Below, one piece after another: positions 49,289-57,912 of a stretch of 64,000 bases of DNA (its first letter is position 1; the number at the start of each line of letters is the position of its first letter). The translations under genes were made by a program, and so were the position numbers. The notes beneath the pieces were generated by a model. It made no database searches. It was given only the letters and a program-made list of their open reading frames with translations, and was not told the origin of the DNA. Origin of the DNA: Clostridia bacterium (GTDB taxonomy: Bacteria > Bacillota > Clostridia > Christensenellales > Borkfalkiaceae); NCBI GenBank assembly GCA_900769565.1, contig CAAGHC010000058.1:1-64000 (forward strand), written 5' to 3'.

Positions 49289-49317
49289 ATTATATATTTA
49301 TTTTCCATTAAAATCAA
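49289..49317 (-). promoter_or_regulatory. Promoter of serS
   Basis: Minus strand TTGATT (49317-49312), 17-nt spacer, TATAAT (49294-49289). Confidence 0.65.
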
Positions 49318-49408
49318 TAGATTTGATTAACATTTTGTCCTTAAAATCAAAAACAACGTAAAAATTTCATAGGCTTGAAAAAAATTAACAGAAAACCCCC
49401 TTATGCGA

Positions 49409-49437
49409 TTGCCAAAATTTATAAATAGTGTTAAAAT
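49409..49437 (+). promoter_or_regulatory. Promoter of the DeoR-type regulator
   Basis: TTGCCA (49409-49414), 17-nt spacer, TAAAAT (49432-49437). Confidence 0.65.
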
Positions 49438-49460
49438 ATAACAACAAGGATAGGTGCAAT

Positions 49461-50219
49461 ATGAAAGACAGACTTTTTAATTTAAAAGAATTTATCGATA
49501 AAAACGGAAAGGTAACCATTCACGAGCTTGAATGTGCGTTTCCAAACGTGTCGTCCATGACGTTAAGGCGTGACCTTAATAAACTTGAAGAAGAAAACGC
49601 CGTTTTAAGGGTTTCTGGTGGTGCAGTTTCGGTTAATACCGTACTTCGCGCAAAAGAGGCTGATTTTGCAGAGAGAACCAACTACAACACAGCGGAAAAA
49701 CTTGAGATTGCCGATAAAGCGGTTAAAATTTTAGAGCCTAACAGTTGCGTGTTTATTGACGGTGGGTCTACTACTACTTATTTTGCAAGGGCTTTGCCTG
49801 ATGAAAACTTTTACGTTTTAACCAACGCAATTACTATCGCAGAAACTATACTTCGCAAGGAAAAACCCACGGTAGCATTGCTCGGTGGGGACTTAAAGAA
49901 AAACAACTTTATTACCGTAGGTAAAACTTGTTTGGACTTGATTGAAAAAATCAATATGGAAACTGCGGTTATGACGGCTACGGGTTTTATTAAAGACACG
50001 GGTTGTTTCACTTGTGGAAATCAGGCGGAGGCGGACGTTAAACGTAGCGTAATTAAAAAGGCTGACAACGTTATAATGCTTTTGGATAGTTCAAAGGTAA
50101 ACAAAAAAACCCCGTACACTTTTGCAGAACTTTCGGACATAAACTGCATGGTGGTTGACTCCAACTTTTCAAAAGAACTAAAAAATGCAATAGAAGAAAA
50201 GGGAATTAAAGTTTATTAG
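49461..50219 (+). CDS. DeoR/GlpR family transcriptional regulator
   Basis: 252-aa regulator with an N-terminal DeoR HTH (LKEFIDKNGKVTIHELECAFPNVSSMTLRRDLNKLEEENAVLRVSGGAV) and the C-terminal sugar-phosphate-sensing DeoRC domain (FIDGGSTTTYFARAL, TNAITIAETIL, LLGGDLKKNNFITVG, TATGFIKDTGCFTCGNQAEADVKR). The start at 49461 follows AAGGATAGG. It stands upstream of cysE but has no obvious operon target next to it. It probably controls sugar-use genes elsewhere, including perhaps its own promoter. Confidence 0.88.
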   Translation: MKDRLFNLKEFIDKNGKVTIHELECAFPNVSSMTLRRDLNKLEEENAVLRVSGGAVSVNTVLRAKEADFAERTNYNTAEKLEIADKAVKILEPNSCVFIDGGSTTTYFARALPDENFYVLTNAITIAETILRKEKPTVALLGGDLKKNNFITVGKTCLDLIEKINMETAVMTATGFIKDTGCFTCGNQAEADVKRSVIKKADNVIMLLDSSKVNKKTPYTFAELSDINCMVVDSNFSKELKNAIEEKGIKVY

Positions 50220-50230
50220 TCTTAAAATTC

Positions 50231-50260
50231 TTGCTAAACTACCACTTTAAGTGGTATCAT
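50231..50260 (+). promoter_or_regulatory. Promoter of cysE-cysS-alaS with palindromic spacer
   Basis: TTGCTA (50231-50236), 18-nt spacer, TATCAT (50255-50260), extended TGG. The spacer holds the palindrome TACCACTT-T-AAGTGGTA (50240-50256), a likely operator. Confidence 0.55.
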
Positions 50261-50273
50261 AAAAAGGATAGAT

Positions 50274-50915
50274 ATGTTTAAGAGATTACGTGCCGACATT
50301 CGTGCGGCAAAACAAAACGACCCTGCGGCTCGCAGTAAGTTTGAAATATGGCTTACCTATTCGGGCGTACACGCTCTGTCTTGGCACCGTTGGGCACACT
50401 TTTTGTATAAAATAAAATTAAGACTTCTCGCCAGAATGACTAGCCAGTTTGCAAAGTGGCTTACAGGTATAGAAATTCACCCTGCGGCAAAGATTGCAGG
50501 CGGTGTATTTATCGACCACGGCACGGGCGTAGTTATCGGTGAAACGGCAGAAATTGAAGAAGGCGTAGTTATTTACCAAGGCGTAACGCTTGGCGGTACG
50601 GGTAAAGAAAAGGGTAAACGTCACCCGACTATTAAGCGTGGCGCAATGATAAGCGCAGGTGCAAAAGTTTTGGGTGGCTTTACGGTTGGCGAGTACGCTA
50701 AAATCGGCGCAGGCGCAGTAGTGCTTAAGGAAGTTCCTCCGTACGCTACGGTGGTTGGCGTTCCGGGGTTGGTCGTTCGCATTAACGGTGAAAAGGCAAG
50801 CGACTTAAGACAGGAAAAGCGTGACCCCTTGCACGAAGAAATCTGCCATTTAAGAGAAAAGATTTTCCAACTAGAACAACAATTAAACGAACTTAAAAGT
50901 AAAGATAAGGAATAA
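50274..50915 (+). CDS. cysE: Serine O-acetyltransferase
   Basis: 213-aa left-handed parallel beta-helix acetyltransferase making O-acetylserine, the first step of cysteine synthesis. Family blocks: YSGVHALSWHRWAHFLYKIKL, IDHGTGVVIGETAEIEEGVVIYQGVTLGGTGKEKGKRHPTI and GAGAVVLKEVPPYATVVGVPG. The catalytic His/Asp (DHG) are present. A coiled-coil tail ends the protein. The start follows AAAAGGATA. cysS follows after 5 nt, the usual cysE-cysS pairing. Confidence 0.95.
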   Translation: MFKRLRADIRAAKQNDPAARSKFEIWLTYSGVHALSWHRWAHFLYKIKLRLLARMTSQFAKWLTGIEIHPAAKIAGGVFIDHGTGVVIGETAEIEEGVVIYQGVTLGGTGKEKGKRHPTIKRGAMISAGAKVLGGFTVGEYAKIGAGAVVLKEVPPYATVVGVPGLVVRINGEKASDLRQEKRDPLHEEICHLREKIFQLEQQLNELKSKDKE

Positions 50916-50920
50916 CGGTT

Positions 50921-52312
50921 ATGAAAATTTACAATACTTTAACGGGCAAAAAACAAGAATTTATTCCCATGGAAGAAGGTAAGGTAAAGATGTATGCCTG
51001 CGGTATCACCGTTTCGGGTGAAGCGCACATAGGTCACGCTTACCAAGCGCTTATATACGATATTATTAGACGTTACCTTGAAAAGAAAGGATTTGACGTT
51101 ACTTACGCTAGAAATTATACCGACGTTGACGATAAGATTATCGCTAAATCTAACCAAACGGGTATCCCTGCCGACGAATATGCGAAAATGATGATAAAAA
51201 ATATCGACGAGCAGATGGCTAGACTTAAAGTGGGCGAACCTTCGCTTTGGCTTAAGGCTACCGAGAGTATCGACGATATTATAGACTTCGTTAAAACCCT
51301 TATAGAAAAAGGGCACGCATACGCAACCGAAAAGGGTGACGTATATTTTGCAGTTGACAGTTTTCCCGACTACGGCAAACTTTCGCACAGAAATTTAGAA
51401 GACGCTATGAACGGCGTTCGTGTGGATAACGACGAAATGAAAAAATCACCGCTAGACTTTGCGCTTTGGAAGTCTGCAAAAGAGGGTGAACCTAGTTGGA
51501 CTTCGCCGTGGGGTGAAGGTAGACCGGGTTGGCATATAGAATGTTCAACTATGAACAGAAAGGCGTTTGGCGACCATATCGATATTCACGGTGGCGGTAG
51601 AGATTTGATTTTCCCACACCACGAAAACGAAATTGCGCAGACCGAAGCGCTTACGGGCAAACAGTTTGCATCTTACTGGATACACAACGGGCTTATCAAG
51701 GTTAACGGTCAAAAGATGAGCAAGTCGCTCGGCAACAGTTTACTACTTAAAGACTTGCTTGATAAATACAGCGCAGAAACGGTTAAGTTTGCACTTCTTC
51801 AAACTAACTATCGTGGCGATATAAACGTAACTGATAATCTTTTCCCCGATGCGGAAAAACACTTGGTTGATTTTTATTCCGTTATCAAGACTGCTGTGGA
51901 AAAATTCGGTGCGCTTTACGGTGAAAATCAAGAAATTGACAATCAGTTCAATCTCGCAATGGACGACGACTTTAATACTGCGCTTGCAATCAGTAATCTT
52001 TTTGGTTACTTTAAGAGCGCAAGGTCGAAAATCAATGCAAACGATAGCACGGTTTTAGCCGACCTTAACCAAATAGTAAAAACTTATGCGCTTTTAGGTT
52101 TGTTTGGCGAAAATCCTGTTGAATTTATTCAAAAGTTTGGCAAAAAGCAAGAGGAAATTCCTGCAGAAATTATTGCTATTGCCGAAGAAAGGCTTAATGC
52201 AAGAAGAAATAAAGACTGGGCTAAATCTGACGAACTTCGCAACCTTTTAAGTGAAAAAGGTTACGAAATTAAAGATGGTAAAGACGTTTACACGCTCACT
52301 AAAAAACAATAG
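50921..52312 (+). CDS. cysS: Cysteinyl-tRNA synthetase
   Basis: 463-aa class I synthetase. HIGH motif is AHIGHAYQALIYDIIRRY (about 35-52), KMSKS motif is GQKMSKSLGNS (about 264-275), and zinc ligands are CGIT near the N-terminus, plus CSTMNR and HHENE later. The start is 5 nt behind cysE; the GGAATAACGG upstream is a moderate ribosome site. It feeds on cysteine made through cysE. alaS follows after 19 nt, with GGAATAG as its site. Confidence 0.96.
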   Translation: MKIYNTLTGKKQEFIPMEEGKVKMYACGITVSGEAHIGHAYQALIYDIIRRYLEKKGFDVTYARNYTDVDDKIIAKSNQTGIPADEYAKMMIKNIDEQMARLKVGEPSLWLKATESIDDIIDFVKTLIEKGHAYATEKGDVYFAVDSFPDYGKLSHRNLEDAMNGVRVDNDEMKKSPLDFALWKSAKEGEPSWTSPWGEGRPGWHIECSTMNRKAFGDHIDIHGGGRDLIFPHHENEIAQTEALTGKQFASYWIHNGLIKVNGQKMSKSLGNSLLLKDLLDKYSAETVKFALLQTNYRGDINVTDNLFPDAEKHLVDFYSVIKTAVEKFGALYGENQEIDNQFNLAMDDDFNTALAISNLFGYFKSARSKINANDSTVLADLNQIVKTYALLGLFGENPVEFIQKFGKKQEEIPAEIIAIAEERLNARRNKDWAKSDELRNLLSEKGYEIKDGKDVYTLTKKQ

Positions 52313-52331
52313 CAAAAAAAGGAATAGCGTT

Positions 52332-54161
52332 ATGATTACTTCAAAAGAATTAAGAGAAAAATGGATTAAGTTTTACGAAGAAAGGGGACACGTTAATATC
52401 GGTGCGGTATCACTTATCGGTGACGGCACTACGGGCGTTATGTTTAACGTTGCTGGTATGCAACCCTTAATGCCCTATCTTCTCGGCAAAAAGCACCCGT
52501 CGGGCAAGACTAGACTTTGCAACGTTCAAGGTTGTGTAAGAACGGTTGATATCGACTCGGTTGGTGACGCTACGCACTTTACCTTTTTTGAAATGATGGG
52601 TAACTGGAGTTTGGGTGATTATTTTAAGAAGGAAAAAACCAAGTGGTCGTTCGAACTTTTGACCGAAGTTTTCGGTTTTGATAAGGATAAAATTTGCTCT
52701 ACCGTTTTCGAAGGTAACGATTCCGTTCCGAGAGACGAGCAAACGGCTGGGTACTTAAAAGAACTTGGTATTAAGCCCGAAAATATTTTCTATCTAGACA
52801 AAAGCAACAACTGGTGGGAATTAGAAGGCACGGTTGGTACGCCCTGTGGTCCTGATAACGAGTGGTTCTATCCACGCCACGATAATCCTTGCTGTGATAA
52901 GTGTGACGTAAACTGTGACTGTGGCAGATACGTAGAAATCGGTAACGACGTTTATATGCAGTACAAAAAACTTGAAGGTGGTAAATACACCGAACTTGAA
53001 AACAAAAACGTTGATACGGGTTTTGGTTTGGACAGGCTTTTACTCTTCCTTAACGGACTTGACGACGGTTATAAAACCGACTTGTTCGCAGGCGCTATCG
53101 AATATTTAGAAAAGGTATCGGCAAAAGCGTACGGTCAAGATGCAGAAGATACCAAGGCAATGAGAATTATTGCAGACCATACTAGGACTGCGGTTATGCT
53201 TATAGGCGACCCCAACGGAATAGTTCCGTCAAATACGGGCGCAGGCTATATTTTAAGAAGATTACTTCGCCGTGCAATTAGATATTGTAAAAATCTCGGT
53301 ATTAACGCTACCGAAATGTGCGGTGTTGCTAAAATCTTTATTGAAAAAGTTTACGACGAGGCTTATCCTTTACTCGTTGAAAAAGAAGAGTATATCCTTG
53401 ACGAAATAAATAAGGAAATTAAGAAGTTTGAATCGGCGCTAGCATCAGGCATGAAAGAGTTTGATAAGTGCGTAACCGGAATGGAAAGAAAGAACTCGTT
53501 TATGAGCGCAAAAGACCCTGCTTACGTTCCAGAAACTCAAATTAGTGGTAAGCAAGCGTTTAGGCTTTACGACACGTTCGGGTTCCCGTTAGAACTTACT
53601 ATTGAACTTGCAACCGAAAGAAATCTTACCGTAGATACGGCTGGGTTTGAAGAGGCGTTTAAGGCGCACCAAGAACTTTCAAAAGCACAAGCACAGGCAG
53701 CCAAAGGTGGTCTTACCGAACAGACAGAAATGACCACTAGATATCATACTGCTACCCACGTTATGCTTGCAGGTTTAAGAAAAATGTTCGGCACGAGTAC
53801 CGAACAAAAGGGTTCGAACATTACCGAAGAAAGATTGCGTTTCGACTTTAACCTAGACCATAAGATGACGACTGAAGAACTCAAAGAACTTGAAGATTTT
53901 GTAAACGACGTAATCGCTAAAAAAATTGACGTGGTTAGAACGGAAGAAAAGTATATCGACGCCGTTAACAAAGGTGCTTACGGTGTGTTCAACGCTGATA
54001 GTGACGACCAAATCGTTTCAATTTACACTATCGACGGTGTGGATAAACAAATTTGTGGTGGCCCTCACGTTAAAAACACGGGCGAACTCGGTCAATTTAT
54101 AATCAAAAAGGAAGAAAGTTCGTCAAGTGGCGTAAGAAGAATTAAAGCAATCTTAAAATAA
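52332..54161 (+). CDS. alaS: Alanyl-tRNA synthetase, short form lacking C-Ala
   Basis: 609-aa class II enzyme. The catalytic core is normal (GMQPLMPYLLGKKHP, CVRTVDIDSVGDATHFTFFEMMGNWSLGDYFKKE), the zinc-like CCDKCDVNCDC insert is present, and the tRNA recognition part follows. The editing domain is intact (TRYHTATHVMLAGLRK and CGGPHVKNTGELGQF). It ends there: the usual C-terminal oligomerisation/C-Ala domain of full-length (about 870 aa) bacterial AlaRS is missing. The start at 52332 follows AAAGGAATAG. This compact form is known in some lineages. No second alaS is in the window. Confidence 0.92.
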   Translation: MITSKELREKWIKFYEERGHVNIGAVSLIGDGTTGVMFNVAGMQPLMPYLLGKKHPSGKTRLCNVQGCVRTVDIDSVGDATHFTFFEMMGNWSLGDYFKKEKTKWSFELLTEVFGFDKDKICSTVFEGNDSVPRDEQTAGYLKELGIKPENIFYLDKSNNWWELEGTVGTPCGPDNEWFYPRHDNPCCDKCDVNCDCGRYVEIGNDVYMQYKKLEGGKYTELENKNVDTGFGLDRLLLFLNGLDDGYKTDLFAGAIEYLEKVSAKAYGQDAEDTKAMRIIADHTRTAVMLIGDPNGIVPSNTGAGYILRRLLRRAIRYCKNLGINATEMCGVAKIFIEKVYDEAYPLLVEKEEYILDEINKEIKKFESALASGMKEFDKCVTGMERKNSFMSAKDPAYVPETQISGKQAFRLYDTFGFPLELTIELATERNLTVDTAGFEEAFKAHQELSKAQAQAAKGGLTEQTEMTTRYHTATHVMLAGLRKMFGTSTEQKGSNITEERLRFDFNLDHKMTTEELKELEDFVNDVIAKKIDVVRTEEKYIDAVNKGAYGVFNADSDDQIVSIYTIDGVDKQICGGPHVKNTGELGQFIIKKEESSSSGVRRIKAILK

Positions 54162-54174
54162 TTCATTTATCCGT

Positions 54175-54203
54175 TTGACAAATTAAAAAAATTAGTATAC
54201 AAT
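54175..54203 (+). promoter_or_regulatory. Promoter of tRNA-Arg
   Basis: TTGACA (54175-54180), 17-nt spacer, TACAAT (54198-54203), 79 nt upstream of the tRNA. Confidence 0.75.
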
Positions 54204-54281
54204 GAATAGGCTGTCTTAAGATAGTGAAAGAAAGATAAAACCAAATTACAAATTGATAACTCATTACGGGTTATCAAATAA

Positions 54282-54358
<77 letters not shown>

Positions 54359-54359
54359 A

Positions 54360-54398
54360 AAACAAGCGGGAATCATATGATTTTCACTTGTTTTTTCC
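54360..54398 (+). terminator. Terminator after tRNA-Arg
   Basis: AAACAAG/CTTGTTT outer stem with an inner GGAATCA/TGATTTT pairing, followed by TTTCC. Confidence 0.7.
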
Positions 54399-54430
54399 TT
54401 ATTTTGGCGTTTTTTGATTTTTGCTTAATT

Positions 54431-54466
54431 TGTTCTAATAAAATTTTTTGTGGTTTTATTAGAACA
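54431..54466. repeat. 13-bp perfect inverted repeat behind tRNA-Arg
   Basis: TGTTCTAATAAAA (54431-54443) and TTTTATTAGAACA (54454-54466) around a 10-nt centre. It may be a second terminator, a recombination-site relic or a mobile-element end. The rest of 54467-54721 shows no intact gene: fragments such as a short MKDRMTAFLRM reading frame closed by a stop at about 54560-54600 look like debris. Confidence 0.6.
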
Positions 54467-54721
54467 GAATTTGACTGATTTTGCAAATCTATTCACATTA
54501 CCGATTCAATCTGTTGTGTGACACGAACGCGAAGCTCTACCAGCAAAACCGAACGTTATAATGAAAGATAGGATGACGGCCTTTTTGCGTATGTAAAAGT
54601 ACAAGGAGGCGAACGTTAGACTTTTGCATTTCCATTATAGCTTAGGTAAGTGAACAATGAAAAGCATTTTTTGCGCGAAGTACTTTTCTGGTCAAATATT
54701 ATTGTAACAGGAGAAGAAATT

Positions 54722-56512
54722 ATGTTAGATGGAGTTATATTTTCAGATTTAGGCTCTTTATGTGAACCCAAAAATGAGATTTCACAAAATCGTCTCAATA
54801 ATAAATGGTGTTCTTATAGCTATAGCACAGCTGATTTTACGGGGACGATGCTTATATCTCTAAAGGAGGCTAAAGCCTCTAACGTCAGTTTTAATCCCCG
54901 GCTTTCGGGATGGTATAAAATTTTTGTGGGACTCTACGCTTCCGCGTTTGACAGTTCAGAAATAGGGCTAAAACTTTCGTCTGATAAGGCATTTGAATTT
55001 TTGGGCACATATATGCAAAGGGATTTTGCTCGTTTTCTTACAGAAGATGTATTTTGGCGTTGTGCAAAAATGGACGGGGAAAGTGTGATAATCGGAAAAC
55101 CTTTTTCCGAGGGTTATGAAAAAGACAGTATGATTTCGTGGATTCGATTTGTCCCGATGACTGATGAGGAAATTGAAAAATACTCAAAGGAAAAAGAAAG
55201 AACGGATACAAAACGTCTTTATACTACCAATGATATGCACGGTATGCTCTGCTTTTATGATATGGAGAGAGAAAATGCCTGGAAAAGCGTTGTTGAGGAA
55301 TATCGTGATTCAGATGCTGAGTGGCTTGCGGTAGAAACACTTGCTCATTTTAGTGGGGAAATTATAGATTGTGAAATGGAGAATTTTTCCTTTTGCCGAA
55401 AATGTGATAAATCTTTTCACACTAAATGGAGAAGCGCATACAGCGAAGACAATCTTAAAGAAATTGTTTCCTACGGCAAGGAAAACGGACTTAAAATGTG
55501 TGTTTCTATGCGTGTGTGCAAATGGGGAATGGATTTTCCATATGATAGAATATATTTTGAGCAGGAATTTGCAAAAAACAACCCGCATCTAAGATGTGTT
55601 GACCGTAACGGAGATATTACGGAATATATGTCATTCATTTATCCCGAGGTTCAAGATTATATTACAGACAGTTTTATAAAAATGGCAGAAACGGGCTGTG
55701 ATGCCGTTCAGCTCATTTTTTCAAGAGGTTGGCCTTTTGTACTGTTTGAGAAGCCTTTTACTGATAAATTTTTTGAGCTTTACGGCGAGGATGCAAGACT
55801 CTTGCCTTTGGATGATGATAGAATTGTTGAGCTTAAATGCAGTATCATGACAGATTTTGTGAGGAAAATACGAAAAGCTCTTGATGGGGCGGGATACGGT
55901 GACACAGAACTTCATGCAAAGGTACTTTTCTCTCTCTATGACAATAAACTTGTAGGGCTTGATATTGAAGGGTGGGCGAAAGAGGGTTTGGTAAACCGTA
56001 TTGTAAGCGATGAAAGAAGAATAAGGGAAATCCTTCCACCTGACATAATGGAAAACGGCAAAATCAACCTTAAAAAATATACCTCTTACACAAATTCAAG
56101 CTTGGATGAGCCAATTCTTTACGAGTATGACAGGATTTTTGAGCCTAGGGTAGACTCAAAAGGTAAACTTTGCGGGCCGAAAAGCAATACGGAAAGAATA
56201 AAAGAATTTATGGAACTTGAAAATAAATACGGTATGACTGTTTATATTGAAATTATGCCAAGGTCTATGAGTGTAGAACATATAGTTGAAAAGGCGCACG
56301 AAATCTATGATGCGGGTTGCGGACATATCGGATTGTGGGATACATACGGAAGAACTCGCAGACGGTCTGAATGGAATATGTGGCGTAGTATCGGACATAA
56401 GGATGAACTTGATGAAATACTAAAAGCCCAGGATTCTTTGCGCACGGTTGTACGCCTGATTGAATTAGACGGAAAAAACATTAGGACTTATATGCTTACA
56501 TGGGGAGGATAA
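54722..56512 (+). CDS. Putative TIM-barrel glycosidase-like protein (GHL10-like), foreign codon use
   Basis: 596-aa protein. The N-terminal ~170 residues are beta-rich (carbohydrate-binding-like). The remainder looks like a TIM barrel of the glycosyl-hydrolase-like 10 type, with NPHLRCVDRNGDITEYMSFIYPEVQDYI and GCDAVQLIFSRGWPF as recognisable pieces. No signal peptide is present. The start at 54722 follows CAGGAGAAG. Codon use (GAT, TAT, AAT, TTT dominate) differs clearly from neighbours, which use many GAC/TAC/AAC codons. With the tRNA and phage debris beside it, lateral transfer is likely. The function is unproven. Confidence 0.6.
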   Translation: MLDGVIFSDLGSLCEPKNEISQNRLNNKWCSYSYSTADFTGTMLISLKEAKASNVSFNPRLSGWYKIFVGLYASAFDSSEIGLKLSSDKAFEFLGTYMQRDFARFLTEDVFWRCAKMDGESVIIGKPFSEGYEKDSMISWIRFVPMTDEEIEKYSKEKERTDTKRLYTTNDMHGMLCFYDMERENAWKSVVEEYRDSDAEWLAVETLAHFSGEIIDCEMENFSFCRKCDKSFHTKWRSAYSEDNLKEIVSYGKENGLKMCVSMRVCKWGMDFPYDRIYFEQEFAKNNPHLRCVDRNGDITEYMSFIYPEVQDYITDSFIKMAETGCDAVQLIFSRGWPFVLFEKPFTDKFFELYGEDARLLPLDDDRIVELKCSIMTDFVRKIRKALDGAGYGDTELHAKVLFSLYDNKLVGLDIEGWAKEGLVNRIVSDERRIREILPPDIMENGKINLKKYTSYTNSSLDEPILYEYDRIFEPRVDSKGKLCGPKSNTERIKEFMELENKYGMTVYIEIMPRSMSVEHIVEKAHEIYDAGCGHIGLWDTYGRTRRRSEWNMWRSIGHKDELDEILKAQDSLRTVVRLIELDGKNIRTYMLTWGG

Positions 56513-56600
56513 CTATAAGTTTAGATGGGGCATTAAAAGGATTTCTTATATTGCAAATTGAATATTTTTTCAAGTGAGATATATTCTTGGTGGATTATAT

Positions 56601-56990
56601 CTATCTTGCTTTATACAAATCCTCGTACGATAGTATAAAATCAAGTTTTTCCGTCTTGACGTTAATTTCTTCATCAGTAACTTTAACACGCTCGGTTTTA
56701 CCGCCTTTTTTACCACTTGTTGCACGCAGTTTAGAGAGTTCTAATTTTAGTTTTGCAAACTCAAAATATCCATCCACAGATGGTTTTAATTTGACTGTTT
56801 GCTTGCCGTTGAACGCATAAGAGCAGAGTGCTTTTAAGTATGCGCCGCTATCTTCGTCGTTCATCAGTTTGATGGCTTTGTAATACACGTTTAAGAACGC
56901 AAAGTGGAGCATCTTTTGATTGTACTTTTTAGGAACTTTTCCTTGCGCTTCAAGGCGCTTGCGACGAGACGACGGTAGCGTAAGCGGACG
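56601..56990 (-). pseudogene. Fragment of a phage-type DUF6291 protein
   Basis: The frame is open from a TGA at 56991-56993 to a stop at 56601. Its first Met (56912) has no ribosome site, and the upstream residues (RRKRLEAQGKVPKKYNQK) continue the same protein without a start codon. The core, FAFLNVYYKAIKLMNDEDSGAYLKALCSYAFNGKQ, resembles DUF6291, a phage replication-associated domain. I read it as an N-terminally truncated remnant, oriented opposite to its neighbours. 56513-56600 and 56991-57042 hold nothing else recognisable. Confidence 0.55.
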
Positions 56991-57042
56991 TCATGGTATC
57001 GAAAATAAAGTGTGAAAGAAAGGTTGATTTGTTAAAATTTAC

Positions 57043-57070
57043 TTGACATTTTCATCTAGGGGTGTATAAT
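57043..57070 (+). promoter_or_regulatory. Promoter of the lipoprotein gene
   Basis: TTGACA (57043-57048), 16-nt spacer, TATAAT (57065-57070). Confidence 0.78.
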
Positions 57071-57099
57071 AAATTAAAAAACTTTTAGGAGAAGTAGAG

Positions 57100-57678
57100 A
57101 TGAAAAGATTTTTAGTTGTTACAATGGCACTCGTTATGGCGCTTTGCTCACTTGCAATGGTTGGTTGTGGAAAGAAAGGCGTTTCTTATACCGAATTCCA
57201 CGAAAAAGCACACGCACTTGAAGTAACCGCTTCTGAATTAAAATCGGGCAGTGTTAATTTTCAGTTTAGTGGCGACGCCGATTTAGGACCTGACTTTCAA
57301 TTTGAAATTGACGAAAATGGACAAATAACCTACGAAGAAGACCGTGTTAAAATGTATTCTGCTATGGTTTGGGAAGAAATCCCCAGATTTTTAAAGAGCA
57401 CGCTACAGTCTAGTTACTTGTTAGCATGGGACGTTGAAGAAATTGAAGAAAAAGATGAAAAAACTGAAAACGGTACAGTACGCAAGGTTTCTGTAGAATA
57501 TCAAGTTAAAAATGAATTTAGCGTTAAGATTAACGATTACATGAAAACCGCAAAAGGAAACGTACAAGATTCAACTGCATATTATAAATATTCTACAAGC
57601 AATGGACACCTTGTTGAACGTGTTAAAAAAGTTGGCAACAGCGAAATCAAAATGGTTATCGTTTGGGACGAAAAATAA
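57100..57678 (+). CDS. Lipoprotein of unknown function
   Basis: 192-aa precursor with a lipoprotein signal peptide: MKRFLVVTMALVMALCSLAMVGC, where Cys23 in the lipobox MVGC would be lipidated. The mature part is charged and beta-rich, with one proline-poor, Lys/Glu-rich middle and no known motif. It is anchored to the outer face of the membrane. The start follows TTAGGAG. It has its own promoter and terminator. Normal host-type codon use suggests the island ends before it. Confidence 0.75.
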   Translation: MKRFLVVTMALVMALCSLAMVGCGKKGVSYTEFHEKAHALEVTASELKSGSVNFQFSGDADLGPDFQFEIDENGQITYEEDRVKMYSAMVWEEIPRFLKSTLQSSYLLAWDVEEIEEKDEKTENGTVRKVSVEYQVKNEFSVKINDYMKTAKGNVQDSTAYYKYSTSNGHLVERVKKVGNSEIKMVIVWDEK

Positions 57679-57696
57679 AATTTAAAAAGATAAATT

Positions 57697-57735
57697 AAGC
57701 GCTCGGTAGTTAATTCTATCGGGCGCTTTACTTAT
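57697..57735 (+). terminator. Terminator of the lipoprotein gene
   Basis: 13-bp stem AAGCGCTCGGTAG/CTATCGGGCGCTT with two G.U pairs (57697-57709, 57716-57728), then TACTTAT. Confidence 0.75.
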
Positions 57736-57844
57736 ATTGCACACGTGTCGTGGGATGTGCGCCATATAAAAACAAAGCAAAAGACTGGCAAGGGTCATTA
57801 AAAATCAAGTGCCTAAAACAAAAGGGGAAAATTAAAATAAAGCA

Positions 57845-57873
57845 TTGACAATTCTCGGTTTTTGGTTTACAAT
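57845..57873 (+). promoter_or_regulatory. Promoter of the RpiB-like gene
   Basis: TTGACA (57845-57850), 17-nt spacer, TACAAT (57868-57873). Confidence 0.75.
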
Positions 57874-57912
57874 TATATACATATTATAATTATAATATCA
57901 AGGAGATTAAAA

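Noticed and set aside
49258..49427. T-box leader for serS (also looked for before lysS, cysS and alaS)
   Set aside because: No T-box core or specifier stem was seen.
54500..54640. Possible recombinase or plasmid gene start behind tRNA-Arg
   Set aside because: Only an 11-codon frame with an early stop; too degraded to name.
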